Positions 1 through 13,405 of a stretch of DNA of 64,000 bases are shown here, piece by piece. The notes beneath the pieces were generated by a model that saw only the letters and a program-made list of their open reading frames with translations, was not told the DNA's origin and searched no databases. The position numbers were made by a program, and so were the translations under genes. Origin of the DNA: Mycteria americana (Eukaryota > Chordata > Aves > Ciconiiformes > Ciconiidae); assembly GCF_035582795.1 (NCBI RefSeq), contig NC_134371.1, positions 48,153,001-48,217,000 on the forward strand, written 5' to 3'. Positions within the stretch are counted from its first letter, which is position 1, and every line of letters begins with the position of its first letter.

Positions 1-3000
1 GTGTAATTAATACTATTTACTCAAGAAATTAGATGCTGAAGAGACAGTTTATCTGCACATCTATATGAACATGCCTCTGAAGGAACTAGACACAATACTA
101 TCCAAAATTACAGAAGGAAAATAATACTAAGGAGGAATTGAGTAAAATGGGAATCACAGCGTCCAGGGACAACCAGCCTCCTCCAGGTGCCAGAGGTATT
201 GACTCCGGAACCTAGATCATGACAAGGAGATGGACACTAAGTTCTTCCATACCATGCTCTCACAGGGAGATACATCACTGACAGTCTTTGAATGGGCTTG
301 TTGAAGTATAAAGTTCAAAATACAAGGTACCACAACCCCTACATGACCACCAGTGCAACACACTTCGATTTTTAGCAAATGAAGTGCTGGCCTTCCTCAG
401 TCTGCCTGACACCCACAAGGGGACCTCAGGATGCCCAGACACAACACATGAGTTCAGGCATTGTGTAGGTGGGAAGCCCAGGGTGGTGTATGGAGATCTC
501 TTCTTACGCAGGAGCCTACAGCATCCAAGACATCTGATCCATCAGATTGTGAGCTTGGTCAAGACCATCACTCAAGCTGTATTCTGGCAGGCACAAGGAG
601 TACATGACCACTGCCAGCACCATTACAGAGCAGCCCTGGTCTACAGGTAGGGACAAAGGCTGTATTCCTTCGCTGCTGCTGAACTCTTGATACAGTCCTG
701 CTGTGCTGTCTGCTCTGTGTGCTACAGCTGAGGCCAGGTTCCTCTTCTACCTTCTAGCCCCAGGGCATCCCAGCAGAGCTCTAGCAGTCACTTGAGCACA
801 GCCTGCAGAATTTTACACCTTCTGCATGCCTGAGTCCTGTTGACATTATTCCACAATTCATGAAAGCTTCCCTACCTCAGATAGCAATGACGCTCAAGGT
901 TACATACATCTGAAGTCAAAGCCTCAGTCTGCTACAATGGAGTGCAAACTGAACTTAGTGCCTGGCAACTATAAGCTGATCATACATCTTTATTATTCCA
1001 AAACAAGCGATTCCAGAAATTCCATTCTTTCGAAGATACTGAGGTTTCCATTTTGTTCAGATTCCAAAATGAAATTTAAAGTGTCTTTTACAGCAATGAA
1101 ATTTTGTCTCCCAATTGATTTTAAGAAATCCATTACAAAAGGAATAATTTCATGGCAAAAAGGAAAGGTTTGAGCTGTTCCACTGTATTCTGTGCCCTCA
1201 CAGTAATTAGTTGTGAGCCTAGACTTCAAAACTCTTCCATAAAAAGAAGTCTATCAGACACACCTCTTACCAGGATTTGTAGCAGAAAAGTAAACACTTT
1301 CAGAAGTGTCCTAAAACTCTGAAATACTTTAAACTCATACCCGGAACAAAATAAGATCACGAGGAAGAAAAGTAATCAGTAGGCTAGTGCATAGTAAATA
1401 AACTTCTAAAGCAGGTGTAAGGTAGCCAATGGGAGCCAATGGCAATATTAATTTAGGAGAATATGAAATAGAAACATGAGGTACTTATGAACTTTAGCTT
1501 ATACACAAGGGCTGACAGTCACTATCCTTAGTTACAAGGACAGCCATTTTCCCTGTCACATGAAAGTAACTAACCACTCAGCAGCAAAAGCACCTGTAAG
1601 GATGCTATAAATGAGGAGTAACTGACAGACAGGCAGACATTTCTGACTAGATCCATAGCACTTCAAGATTTAATAATATTTTAATAGGAATGGTAACAGC
1701 TGAATGTGGACTGCTTTGAAAAAAGCACCATATAATCTGATGGCTTTATGAACATAATGAAAACACCACATAGCAGTACAGAAGGGTTTACAATTGCTGC
1801 AATCCATTTAGCCATCTGCCCAGCAAAAGGTCAGTGTAATTAACAGTTTAAAGACACACGTGATGCAAAAGTAGAGACAAGACTTTACAGAAAAAAGAGG
1901 CTCTAAATCAAGAAAATAAATACTTTGATTCCAGAGACAGTACCATTAATTTCTTCCTGAAAGATCTCTTTCCATAATAAAACACTGTAGCAAAAGGTTG
2001 TTATGACCCTTTAACAGATGTTTCAGCCATATTAAAAACACCAAGGATGTCAAGCTTTAAGACGTAGTTCTGGGACATTAGGCCATATTAAGAAGCTTAC
2101 AGTCACACACAAAACTACATTTGATCAGACACCAAAACCCATTCAAGAAGTGACTCTAAAAAGTCAACTCTTCCACCCTTTCAGCCCCTTTTCTAGGTTG
2201 CCAACTTGAAAACATCACTTGTATTTTTAATACATTATTACATTGCATAGAATTAGGAAAGCATAAAGGTGATCACAAGAAATGCTGAAAAAATAAGCAG
2301 CATTTAAAGGATACATTTTAACAAAATGGATTAGGAATGGCTAGAGGCCAAAAAAAGGTAATTGTTTGGATTCGAAACAGGTAGTCTGCCTTGGACAGAT
2401 CTTAAGTAAGGTGCATCTATAGGAAACCTGCATTTGGCCTCCTGCACATGGCTATCAAGCACAGCACACCACATCAAGTGCAATAGCACCTGAGGACTGC
2501 TACTGGTTTGAAAATCCCAACGTTACCACTGCGTATGTGCTGGAAACATCCAAACTGTTAGGGCTCCAGACATCTAGAAACTCTAAAGCAAAGCTATACC
2601 ATCTTTAAAATCTACCAAGGTAGAAAAAGCAGTCACATCAAGGAAAACCCAGGTGTATGGCAGCCCTAAGTGAAATGAAAATGCATGTACTAGATTATAT
2701 TTCCATATTAGCAGTTGCCAAAGGGATGTTTCCTGGGATCTGTTAAGCTTAAATTTCATCGTATGAAAACAATATGGGACCATACAACTCGCAGCCACAC
2801 AATGTTCAGCACAGGCACTACTCCCTGATTTGCACTGCTGGGCATGGCAAGAGCCCACACCCTCAGGGACAAAGTGGTGTCACCAAACCAGCAAGCCACT
2901 TAAGGTGTGGCAGAGAAGGCTCAGAAGTGAAGCTTGCTCCTTTCTGTCTTTTGGAAGGATTGCATCTGTCACAAATCCAGGAAGGCAGCAGCTTGAGTGA

Positions 3001-6000
3001 GAACAATTCCAAAGCTTCTGATAAGCATGTGAGAGCGCAAGTTCCAGCCAAAGAAAAAAATTCAGACTGCCGAGTGATTACAAGAACTAATATCCAGTAG
3101 GGATTTTCTTAAAAAAATACTAAAGCTATTGGAAAGATTAGGCTGCCTAAATTTAATCCGTACTTGGTGGAAATCTATATAGCTTCACTGAACTCAACAC
3201 AAGTACACTGATTTTTCTCTGGCTGAAGATCTAAATGCAACTTGGACACAAGCAGGCAAGTTCTGTGAAATTTCATAGGAATTAGGCACACAGACTTCTA
3301 CAGAAATTCATCTACAAAACCCTAGAGATGGAGAATGACTAAGAATCTCTACATAGGATTTTTGATCTATCCTCAGAGACAGTTTTATCAAATGCCCTAC
3401 TGTTATGTTACAAAAGAAAAAAGCAAAAAAAATAAAAGCTACAAAGTCAGGCCTGCTTCATAAAAAGGTTTTAGCAACCCCATGAGGCAAGTAGAAATAA
3501 CCTATATTCCACAGGGCTGGATCCGTAAACTCTACTTTACTACCTACACAAGAAAAATGAGAATTAAAAATGCTCAATTTTTAATTGAGAATTAGGAAAA
3601 ATTTCAATTAATTTTCAAATTAATTGAAATGTAGTCACCTAAATGCAGCCTTCTCACATAAGCATGCAGTTGGTGTTTAGACCCATTTAATATGTAGCAA
3701 ACAATGAAAAATTATGATTTTATGCTGATGGATCCTATCCCCCTCCTACTTCCAAAATGCCAACTAAAGTGTTAGTCAACTGCTACAGCATCATAATACT
3801 AACAATTGTACAACAGTTGTATAAATCAGCTTTACCCCATTATTAATGCAGAAAGGCTTAACAGTTCTGTCAAACTGCTCACTTTCACACCAGTGGAAAG
3901 TAATGGAAATATGTACTTTACCCAAACAGAACTGCATCAGACTGCATCAACAGGTTTTGTTTCTAAACAACTTCCTGAAATAGCGTAAATTGTAGATTAG
4001 AGACTGCTTGTGCCAACTAATTATTTGAATACCTGTTACTAACAGATGCTCTATGACAAGTAAAGTTTTCAAGAGGTCTTAGGAAAGCAGAAGAAAACAG
4101 AATAAAAATTTTCTCAATGCAGAAATCACAATTTTCATTAAGCAACAAGGGAATCTTTTCCTAACACTACTTGTCACAGTTTTAAAGAATATTGCCACAG
4201 GAAATATATTTAAGCCTATCTAGCTTATCATCCTAGTGTCTACCAACTACTGCTGCCTATTTTTTTATAGGACCCCATTCTACACCACTCAAATTAGCAA
4301 TCCTACCACCTACTATGAAGCCTTCCTGACTTCAGACATCAATAACAGGATTCAGTTGTCTAAGTACAGGCATGTAGCATCATTTTGAACAACCAAAGTC
4401 ATCTCAGACATATACAGTTATTTTTGCATAATATGTTATACTACCCTCTCCGTGCAGCATGCCCTGGAACTCAGGACAGAGTCACTGATAAATATAATTT
4501 ATCACTATTTTTCTGCTTTTTGGTACAAAGCTATAAATGAAAGGACTCTGAACCATGCAGAAAGCTGCCATTACCAAACGTGTAATAATCACTTTCACAA
4601 TCCACTTCAGATTTCACAGGAAAGATCAACCCCAATTGTCAGATCTAACCAGCTTTATCGGAGACTGATCTAAGTGGTGATAAAAACTGAACTATGGCCA
4701 AAACTGAAGCACAGGTACAAGAATTTTAAGGATTCTATAGGTTAAATTCTTATTGAGTGAGAAATATATGGGTCTCCATATCCTGCAACTGTTAATGATG
4801 ATGAAATATCTGCCAGCTGCCATAATCAAGGAAACAGTAACTCAGCTAGCTGAAATACCACAGTAAAAGAATGATTGTCTGCTAAAGCCTATTTAACTTC
4901 AGGTAGCATCTCTGTAATTGACAAAATAGACATCCATTTCAAAGATAACCCTCAAATTATAATTTTCTCACTTACTGGATTTATGCGATTTAACATGCAG
5001 TCATTTTCTCATTAAGACTTAAATATACAGTACTCAAACAAGTGATTGCTGTGTTTAAACCATAATCGAGCATTTCTTTCCTGGTGCTCCTACCTGTGAT
5101 ACCCAGAGCATGTAATGGTTTGCTTTTAAAAGCCAACACGCTGTAGGTATCAGCCACCCTCATATTACTTCACACATCCAGCTGTTGTAGGAAACAGCTA
5201 CCCACTAGGGCCCTGGGCAAGGAGTAAGCCATTAAACCAGTCAACTTTTCTACAACTTCCTTAACTGCAAGCCAAGCAATCCCACTGCAGATATCCCATC
5301 TGAGCCTTTTAAAACTTTTACCTTCAAACCTTTAGACCTTCTTTTGTTCTCTCAGGGTTTTGGTGTATCGGATGACCATACAGCAATGACAGTTGTCCCA
5401 CAAGTGCACACATACTGAGCCCAGGACCTGGTCACCACCAAGTGGCCTTGCAGCGTTCCCCAGGGCAGCTGGAAACAGCTGTATGTGTACATATGCACAC
5501 ACTCGCACAGCTGAAGGAAGAAACTGTGATTGTTGAAACCTGCTGACCAGACTAGCAACAACTGTTTTGGAATTAGCTAACACCAGACAAAGTGACTTCA
5601 TTTACTGCAAAAAAAAAATTATGAATTCCATTTTAAGAAACAAAAATGTTTTGCCTTGCAGGAACAATGAAGCATTGAAAATTGGATTTACGAAGGTGAT
5701 AGAATCCCTTTACATGGGATATTCTAAGAGCATCTTAGATGAACAAGTATCAGAGATAGTCTAGACCAGGATTTCTTAATTTACAGCTCACAGGCTCCCC
5801 ATGATTTGCAAAGCAATTTAGCCTGCTAGCATATCAAGCTACCAAACTACCATAGGAATAACTAGCTCTAAACACCACCTTCTCCCCCAACTCCAACATT
5901 GCCCTTCTCAGAAGTCACGTAATAGTGTAGCTTTCAATGAAAAGTAGCAGAAAACTAATATCCAGATCTCTCTAAAGATTAGAGTAGTCTTAATTTTCAA

Positions 6001-9000
6001 TTGGTACAGTAAAGAATGACAGGCACATGCTGGATCATGCCACTTGTGAAAACAGGAAAGCTCCCTGAATTTTAAAGAGCTTTCAAGCATGCAAGAGTAT
6101 TTCTAACACAATGTGAACCAAGTTTCAGATATGACAATGTGAAGATGCTTTTAGGAATACCATTTCTGTTCCTCATATTCCATGAATTCAGAGGAAATGA
6201 TGCCACACACATCCAGCCACAGTTTCAAACAATGGCATTGCAAAATAAATTTCTGGGGTTTTGCCAAACAATAAACCTTTAATACATTTCATCAAAATGG
6301 TGGATATTCACCTATCAGAACTACCTAGGTAACATGGGGGTTTTGAGGTGGGGGAGGACAGGACAACACGCAATCACACCACTGTGAAAAGCAGAAGTTT
6401 CAAATACCAAGGCACTGAAAACTAGTAACCACATTTGGAAGTTCAATCCTATACTACTTAGCTGACCAATAATACTTAATGAAAAAACAACTGAGTCAGG
6501 CACTTTGAGTTCCTGCACAAACAGCAGTCTAAAAGTTACCCGTTAAAAGATCTATTCAGTAGTGACCACTATGTTACAAGAAGATTTACAGAAGCTGGGA
6601 CTGGTTGGCATATGGTACATTAACTAAAAATGCTTTTTAATTAATACTCAAAATAATTTGAACAGCTCTATTCTCTATTAAATAACAAACCTTATCATGA
6701 AAAGCTTTGTTCCCCTCATTCACAGCAAAATGAGATACAGTATTTCAGTGCTGTTCTCAATAGGCAGTCATTGCTACTGCACTGAATAGATGACATACAC
6801 TTTCATATTTAGAGAAAAGCTATTAGTGGACAAAGTATTGAGACACCTCTTGACATCAGTAACTAAGAATAAAGCCACACTCATTGGCTTTCCATTTGCT
6901 TCCCATTTCTTTTTGTCCTATTCAGTTTTGTGAAAACATCCTAAAACTTTCAATAAGAGTTCCCAGGTTGTTCAAGAATTTAGCATTCTATTCTATATCA
7001 TTTTATTTTATTCAGTTATTTGTATCCTTTAATTAAAAAGGTATGACTTTGCAGTGCAAGAAAAGCTTATCCTTGGGGTCACAGAAACAACCTATCTAGC
7101 AAACATGTTTGCAGGTTATGGGAAATGTCAGCAAAAATGCTGGATGAGCATTGTGAACAGCATGTAATGGGTGCTGGAAACAGGAAAGTTGTTTGTGGGT
7201 TTTTTCACAAAATTATTTTAGTGAGAAAAATTCTCTGTTGAAAATGAACAGCTAGGAAGTCAATAGTCACACTGTCAAGCAGCACAAATCCTCTAGCTTA
7301 TGGTATTACTATGGCCTTGGAAACAGCCAACCCACAGCTGAGAGCAGCTACCCACTGACTCTACAATAAACAAATGGATAAGCTATTGTTATTGGTTCTT
7401 GTCTGAACTTACTTGAGGCACTGGTAATTTTTTTTTAGTTCAGAAAAAGAGAAATCTATACGAGGACTTGTTTCTTCACAACTTCCCACAGAAATCAGTC
7501 TCCTACATACCATAAAGGTTCCATAAAAAAGATTTTTTTTTAACATTTCATAAGCAATGCCTCCCTACAAAATACTTCCTTTTCCTTGGGCAAACTATCC
7601 AAACAAGCATAATATCCTCTCTGAGAAAGAGGAAAACAGAAGAAACCTGCATGCCCTTCCTCCTTTACAACATATGCAAGCACCAAAATATGCAGGCACC
7701 AACACAATCCCTCTTGAGATTACTTCAATGACAACAGCATACATCAAAGCCACATCAAAAAGACAAAATACATCTCTTCTACGAATTGTGTAGTACACAT
7801 TCTGCATGCTGCACCCAATTGTAGAAACACATAAAAACAAGGGTCACTTCCTAGCATCACAGCTGACTTAGCTATGGTTCACAGAGCTTACCAAGGTCAA
7901 AGGGGAGGAAGAGAGTTTGCATAAATCTCAATATAATTCCACTGAATTATGTGTGAACACAGTTCTTCAGGCAGATTATCTGCCACAATATTGTGTCTCA
8001 AACTCCTCTCAGAGTATACTAAATTCTCTGCTTATAAAATTACCACAGGCTATCAGCTATGATGGTTTAGACCAACCCACCTCTACCACCACACAGTACT
8101 CCACATGCTACTAAAACTAACTTCAGTGTGTACGTACCTCTAGGGTGGTTGCTGCTCCACAGTCATGTTGGCACAGGCAGGAGAAAGCCATCTGCAATTG
8201 CTCGTACCCACAGTTATTCATCATCACAACACTGCAGCACTCTCACGTTCTATTGGAGTCAGGCTGAAAGATGGCCTTCCTTACTGTGTGGGATTAAAAT
8301 GAGAAACCTTTCAGAAAAATATCAACACAAGGACACATAGCAAGCTACTGATAATGGAGTGGCTGAAAGGGGTCACAGAAAGGAGGTCCTGCAGATTAAA
8401 GAACTGAAGGACACTTGAAGACATCCAAGAACAAAACAAAACAAGACAGACTTCTGGCAGCACTGAAGCTACTTGTCAATATTACAGAGCATGGATAGAG
8501 AATCTTCTCCCAGCTGAGAGGCACAGTACATAGGTCACTGAGGACACAGAGACTCCCAAACTGATGGAGAGCGGGGAGGAAGATCAACTGCTACTCCAGT
8601 TCTCAGATGAATACAAGAGCCAGAGGCAGTTTAAACTCTAGGAAACATTGTTGAGTGCATTTTGTTGAGACAGGTTCCACTGCACATTTAGGGTAGGGCA
8701 GAGCATTTCATAGCACTGCACTCTACCACAGTATGAAGCACAGGCCACAGGACTTCAGGACTTCATCCAAGCATTTTAACAAGCGTATTTCATAGTATTT
8801 TAACAGGATATTTCAGGCTGCACAACATATTAACAGGCAGGAGAGATTCCTTTGAGAGAACATGATATAGCGGTGATTTGCATTCACATGAGAATTCACA
8901 AAGCAGAGAGGTATCAGCATGCCAGGAGCAAGAGGCTGAGAACACTTACCCTCTCCTGTTCAAAGCGTTTCTTGCAGAACTGTATTTTACCATATTTGCA

Positions 9001-11646
9001 AAGACATAAAATGGAATTTTAAGAAACAATGTCTTACAACGGTGGTAACATTACATGGCAAAACTGCCCTGCCATTTGCTCTAGACTAGACAGCTATGCT
9101 TTTCTGTACCTCAGGGGAACTAGTCTGGCAAATTATTTCATTCTATATTTTTTTGTGCTCTTTTTTGACATCTAAACAAACATCCTTCCAGCTTCCTGGG
9201 CACAAGTAAAAAGGTAATAAATCCTTCAAAATAGTTACCTACACTAATATCAACCCTGTTAATGCAAACTACTGAGTCCTTCCCACCCTTGTTCTCTCAC
9301 TTAACAAGCCCCCCACAGCCCTGCTACCCATCTCAATGCCAGACTCCCCTGGAACAGCCACACGCAAGTGTATGTATGCACACCTTATGAAGAGACAAGG
9401 GGTAAATTTTGTTTAAAATACAAACTGCAAGAGAAGATATATTAGAAAACAAAATCTCCAGTCTCAATACTGGGAAAAGTCCATAAGGATGGTAGTTCAA
9501 AAAGAAAATTTTTTTCCCTAATCTGTGATGGAAATTGGAAAGAGTAATAACCATCTGCTACTTTCAGTTCTCTTGTGGACCCTGTGTTGAATGATGCAAT
9601 GTTTTGCCTTCCAGAGCTTGAAGAACTGTGCAGGGATCTGCAGGGGAAGCTGAGAGGGGGAGGGAAGAAATGAGACTGAGGATGGCCCTGAAGTCTGAGG
9701 GCCAGACAGCTCAGCAAGGGAGAGTCCTTGGACCTGCCAAGAAGGCAGTGAAGTGACTCAGCAGGACCCCACCGCAGCCACACAGCCATCAGCCTGACTG
9801 CTCAACAGCTCACTGCAGAGTGCCTTACTGTAAGCCAGGACTCAGTGGAAAATAACAGCAAGAAGGAGCTCATGAACAAAAAGACCACTTGGCTTGAGAC
9901 CATGTTCCAGGCAGAGGGACTCTGCTTCTCCAAGAGCAGCAGGCTACAGCCCCCTGGCACTGGAAGCAGCCAGCCCCAGCAAGTTTCTGCCTCCTGCAAG
10001 CCTGAGCCCCTGGCACTGCGCAAAGCACCTCTGGTGCCTCGAGCCACATGTTGGTGCTTACTGCCACAGCTGTCCTAGATTCTCTGCAGAAGGCCAAGCT
10101 GAAAGTCAGTTACACCGTGGCAACTTCAAGACCAAATGTAAACGCATCTTTTTTTTTCCAAGCACCAGCATATTCCTGAACTGTGTAACTAAATGTGAAC
10201 CCCTGTACTATTTATTTCCAACTTCCATCATTTTGACTGTTGTTGGACTCAAACATGTGCACTTTTATCCCAAAGCTTTCACAAAAGGTGTAATAATTCC
10301 ATTCAATAAAACTAAAGAACAAATACTAATAACTTTAGTGTATTTGTATAGATGCACATACATGTATATACATATCTGTACTTGTGAAAAGGTGCAAATG
10401 TTTGATTCAAGTTCCACAAAAATCAGACTTCCCAAAATGGGGCTAGAGCTATCAAACACGAAACAAAACATGGAAATTCATTAAAAGATCTTTACAAATC
10501 ATTCCATAACATCATCCCTGACATTTCATTATCAATTTCTGATATTCTATGGAAACATTAAAGAGGAAAAATAATCAAATTAACATTTATTAAAATTCTA
10601 TTTAAGACAACACTAAACAAATAAGCCAACTGTTTTTACTGGAATATTTCATGAAGTTCATGAAAAATGTCCATTAAGAACTCACCAGATTACCTCCCCA
10701 TTATCTTTGCAACTTTAATATTTTATTACAATGTAAATGTAGTATAAAAAAATTGAAGTCAAAAGTCTAATAAACTCACACACAAGCTTTTCACAGAGAA
10801 AAAGTTGAGAAAAATAGCTCACATACCAAATGTGAAAATATAATTTTCATATGTAACAAAAACATTTACGGTTTCATAAGAATATTCAAGAAATATTATT
10901 CCCCAATACCGTAATTAAATATTCCTGATCTTTTCATTAAATAACTTCATAAAGCATTACAAAAATACATACCATAGCCACAACTCCAGAAGTCACTAAA
11001 ATCAACTCCTGTATTCATGGCAAGTGCCCTCTTGTCACTAGAGTTTTGACAAGGCTGTCTCAGCATCTGCTTACAGACCCCTAGCCTCTCCGGACCTTAG
11101 TCCCCTAATTCTTGTCACAGGCCAAAACTATCCTTCCTCAAGCCCCCTTACACACACTATTATTCTGCAGTGGCTCAGATACTCACACATTTTCTTCTAC
11201 AATCAAAATAGACAGCAAGCAATTAAGACTAGTGATGGATTAGATGACCAGAGTCTCCCAGAATAACAGGGGCCACCACCAACACTCATACCCATGGTGG
11301 CCAGGGCAACAAACCCATAAACAAGACCATGCTGAACCCCGCATCGTGAGCCTTCCTTGACAAAGAAACAGGCCTTCGATCAAGGAGGACTTTCCTTTTA
11401 GTGCTCAAAAGCTGGAGCTTTGTTGACTGTCACAACCACACAATGCTTGCTAAATTCCAAATAGCTCCCAGCGTTTGCAAGCCAACAACCCACATGAGTG
11501 GCAGGGCTCCCGCATGACACTAACCACATGGGTCAGCCAGCTATCGCAGCCATGGGCTGAGGCAGGTCTCAGGGTGGTGGCATTCCCCCACTCCAAACAC
11601 CTCTGGGCAGCCTCAGGTCAATGCACCTCAGGGGTGAGCTGTCAGG
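1..11646. other. Non-coding AT-rich DNA, no gene recognised
   Basis: Both strands were read through. Open frames are short (115 codons or fewer, apart from a 196-codon frame at 9894-10484 plus), lack recognisable domains and show no splice-consistent series. A slightly GC-richer patch lies at about 9,560-10,090, with overlapping frames on both strands and no match I know. The AT palindrome cluster near 3.6 kb is listed separately. Confidence 0.6.
3562..3630. repeat. AT-rich palindrome cluster
   Basis: Three inverted repeats lie together: 3562-3570 with 3578-3586, 3573-3579 with 3583-3589 (these two overlap and compete), and 3601-3613 with 3618-3630 (13 bp perfect, 4-nt loop). The sequence is rich in TTAATT/AATTAA, which also resembles homeodomain sites. 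Confidence 0.85.
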
Positions 11647-11651
11647 CATCT
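11647..11651. repeat. Target-site duplication, left copy (catct)
   Basis: This 5-bp direct repeat immediately precedes the TG terminus of the solo LTR and matches 12353-12357. Five-base duplications fit class III (ERVL) integrases, though some other ERV groups also make them. Confidence 0.75.
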
Positions 11652-12352
11652 TGTACCAAGTGTCTGTGGCGAGGTGCTGGCAGCGGGGGGCTGCAGGAGC
11701 AGCCTCTGTGAGGGGAGGCCAGGGCTGCCTCACACCAGGCACAGCCAGCTAGGCAACAGTCCCACAGCAGGGCACAGCTGAGCCCATCAGCCAAGCTGGT
11801 GGTGTCTCTGTCAAAAACATTTAAGAAAGGGCAAAACACTGCCTGGCAGTGAGGCAAAAAGTGTGAGAAAATGCCCTGAACCACCAAGGTCAGAGAAGGA
11901 GGAAGGAGGAGAAGGTGCTTCAGGCACCAGAGCGGGTAGTCCCCCACAGCCCATGGAGGACCCCATGCTGGAGCAGGTGGAGATGCCCTGAAGGAAACTG
12001 CAGCCCGTGGAGAGCCCACACAGGAGCAAGGAGAACAGTGATGAGGAAGGAGCAGCAGAGACAAGCTGTTATGGACTGACAGTAATCCCCTATCCCCCCC
12101 CCCCCCCCCATCACTCAGGTGTTGTTTTCATTTCCTGTATTTCTCACCATCTGAATCTACTTTAATTGGCAATAAATTAATATTCCCCAAATTGAATCTG
12201 TTTTTCCCATGATGGTAATTGGTTAATGATCTGGTCTTTATCTTAACCTACAAGCTTTTTCATCTTACTTTTTCACCTTGTCCTGTTGAGGAGGGGAAGT
12301 GAGTGAGCAGCTGGGTGGGCATTCAGCTGCAGTCAAAGGTCAACCCACCACA
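11652..12352 (+). mobile_element. Solo LTR of an avian ERVL-like endogenous retrovirus
   Basis: A 701-bp element starting TG and ending CA, flanked by a perfect 5-bp duplication (catct at 11647-11651 and 12353-12357). It contains an AATAAA signal (12171-12176) and a TATA-like atttaagaa near 11,820. The right-hand end (ggtcaacccaccaca, gttgaggagg) is typical of abundant avian ERVL LTRs as I remember them. No retroviral genes lie on either side, so this is a solo LTR left by recombination. A run of 16 C (12094-12109) lies inside it. Confidence 0.85.
12094..12109 (+). repeat. (C)16 mononucleotide run
   Basis: Sixteen consecutive cytosines inside the solo LTR. Such runs are prone to length error in sequencing and to polymorphism. 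Confidence 0.95.
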
Positions 12353-12357
12353 CATCT
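12353..12357. repeat. Target-site duplication, right copy (catct)
   Basis: Matches 11647-11651 exactly and directly follows the CA terminus of the LTR. Confidence 0.75.
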
Positions 12358-13276
12358 CTAGAAAACTGTCTTGACAGTCTGACCTTCTGCAACCATTACC
12401 AGTTTGCAGTAGTTCTGCAGAGCTAAGTATTTGCTGAAAAATCCTCCAACGCTATGTGATGTTTGTTTCATGAATCCAGATACAATACCATGACAAGGAT
12501 GACAGCTGGATAACACTGTCTCTCCCCTGATCTCAACCTCCCGTTGTTGTGGTGGGGCAACTGCCAGGGCTGCTGCAAAAATTGTTGCGTAGTGCTTGCA
12601 AAGGGATTGCCTTGCAAAGCCACAGCCATCTCTCAGTGGAATTTTGAGTACACATCCGCAAGCCTCTGTGTCTGCCTGTATTTGCCTCAGCCAGTCTTGC
12701 ATCGCACTTTCAGCCATGCTGAAAGCAGGACCAGAGAGTCACTCAAAAAAAGAGCTAGTGCTCAGGGGATAACAAAGAAGGAAACATATGAATTTATGAG
12801 ATTCCAGCATATGCAAATACAACAGCTTGCAGGTGGCTTCTACTGGATATGGGGGGAATAACATAACCCACAATAGTCAGGAGAGGGATAAGACAACATG
12901 GGATGGCAATTAAGAATACCAAGCACTTAATACAGGAAGCCCTGCTATCTTAAAAGAAACACTGACTGTAGCGGGGCTGGGGTTTGTTTGTTTCTGGCCA
13001 CATGTATCCTCATCTGTCTGCACAAGCCACAAGAATTCAGCATGAAACAGGCTGTCAAGCTCCAGCAGCTTTGGAAGCCCGCACTACTCTTTCCTCACGC
13101 ATGGACAATGCGGAGAGCTGCACTCGTGGTGCTGAGCCAAATTTAGTGCATCGGGGGGCAGTTCTGGCCGAAATGACTTATCAAATTAGAATGTTATTTA
13201 AGCCAACAAAACAAGGATTCTTAAAAAATTAAAAACTTAATTTAAAAATGTATCTGTAGCTCTAACTTCAAATGTA
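12358..13276. other. Non-coding DNA between LTR and old CR1 fragment
   Basis: One minus-strand open frame (12358-12717, 119 codons) abuts the right target-site duplication of the LTR. It shows no domain I recognise and its stop falls at the LTR edge by chance. Nothing else is visible. Confidence 0.5.
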
Positions 13277-13405
13277 TCTAGAATCACAGTGTTGGAAGTG
13301 GACCTCAAGAAATAATCAACTATACACACATCATTCCTGAAAAATACCTGTCTAATCCAGTCTAAAAAACCTTCAGGAAAGAAGCTCCACCACCTTTTCA
13401 CAGGT
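13277..13405 (-). mobile_element. Old CR1-like LINE fragment
   Basis: The plus strand reads agaatcacag..ttggaagtgg, then text resembling the reverse complement of the CR1 3' untranslated end and of the ORF2 tail (gtctaatccagtctaaaaaa, then ctccaccacc). Similarity is diffuse, as expected of an ancient copy. No open frame or terminal octamer array survives. Boundaries are approximate. Confidence 0.6.

Noticed and set aside
384-650. 88-codon plus-strand open frame near the left edge
   Set aside because: No recognisable domain or signal; it may be chance or the edge of something outside the window.
9845-10484. Overlapping open frames in a GC-richer patch near 10 kb
   Set aside because: Several frames on both strands overlap, and none shows a domain, promoter or splice support.
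12358-12717. 119-codon minus-strand open frame beside the LTR
   Set aside because: No domain or homologue recognised, and no conserved-looking features. It ends exactly at the LTR duplication by chance.
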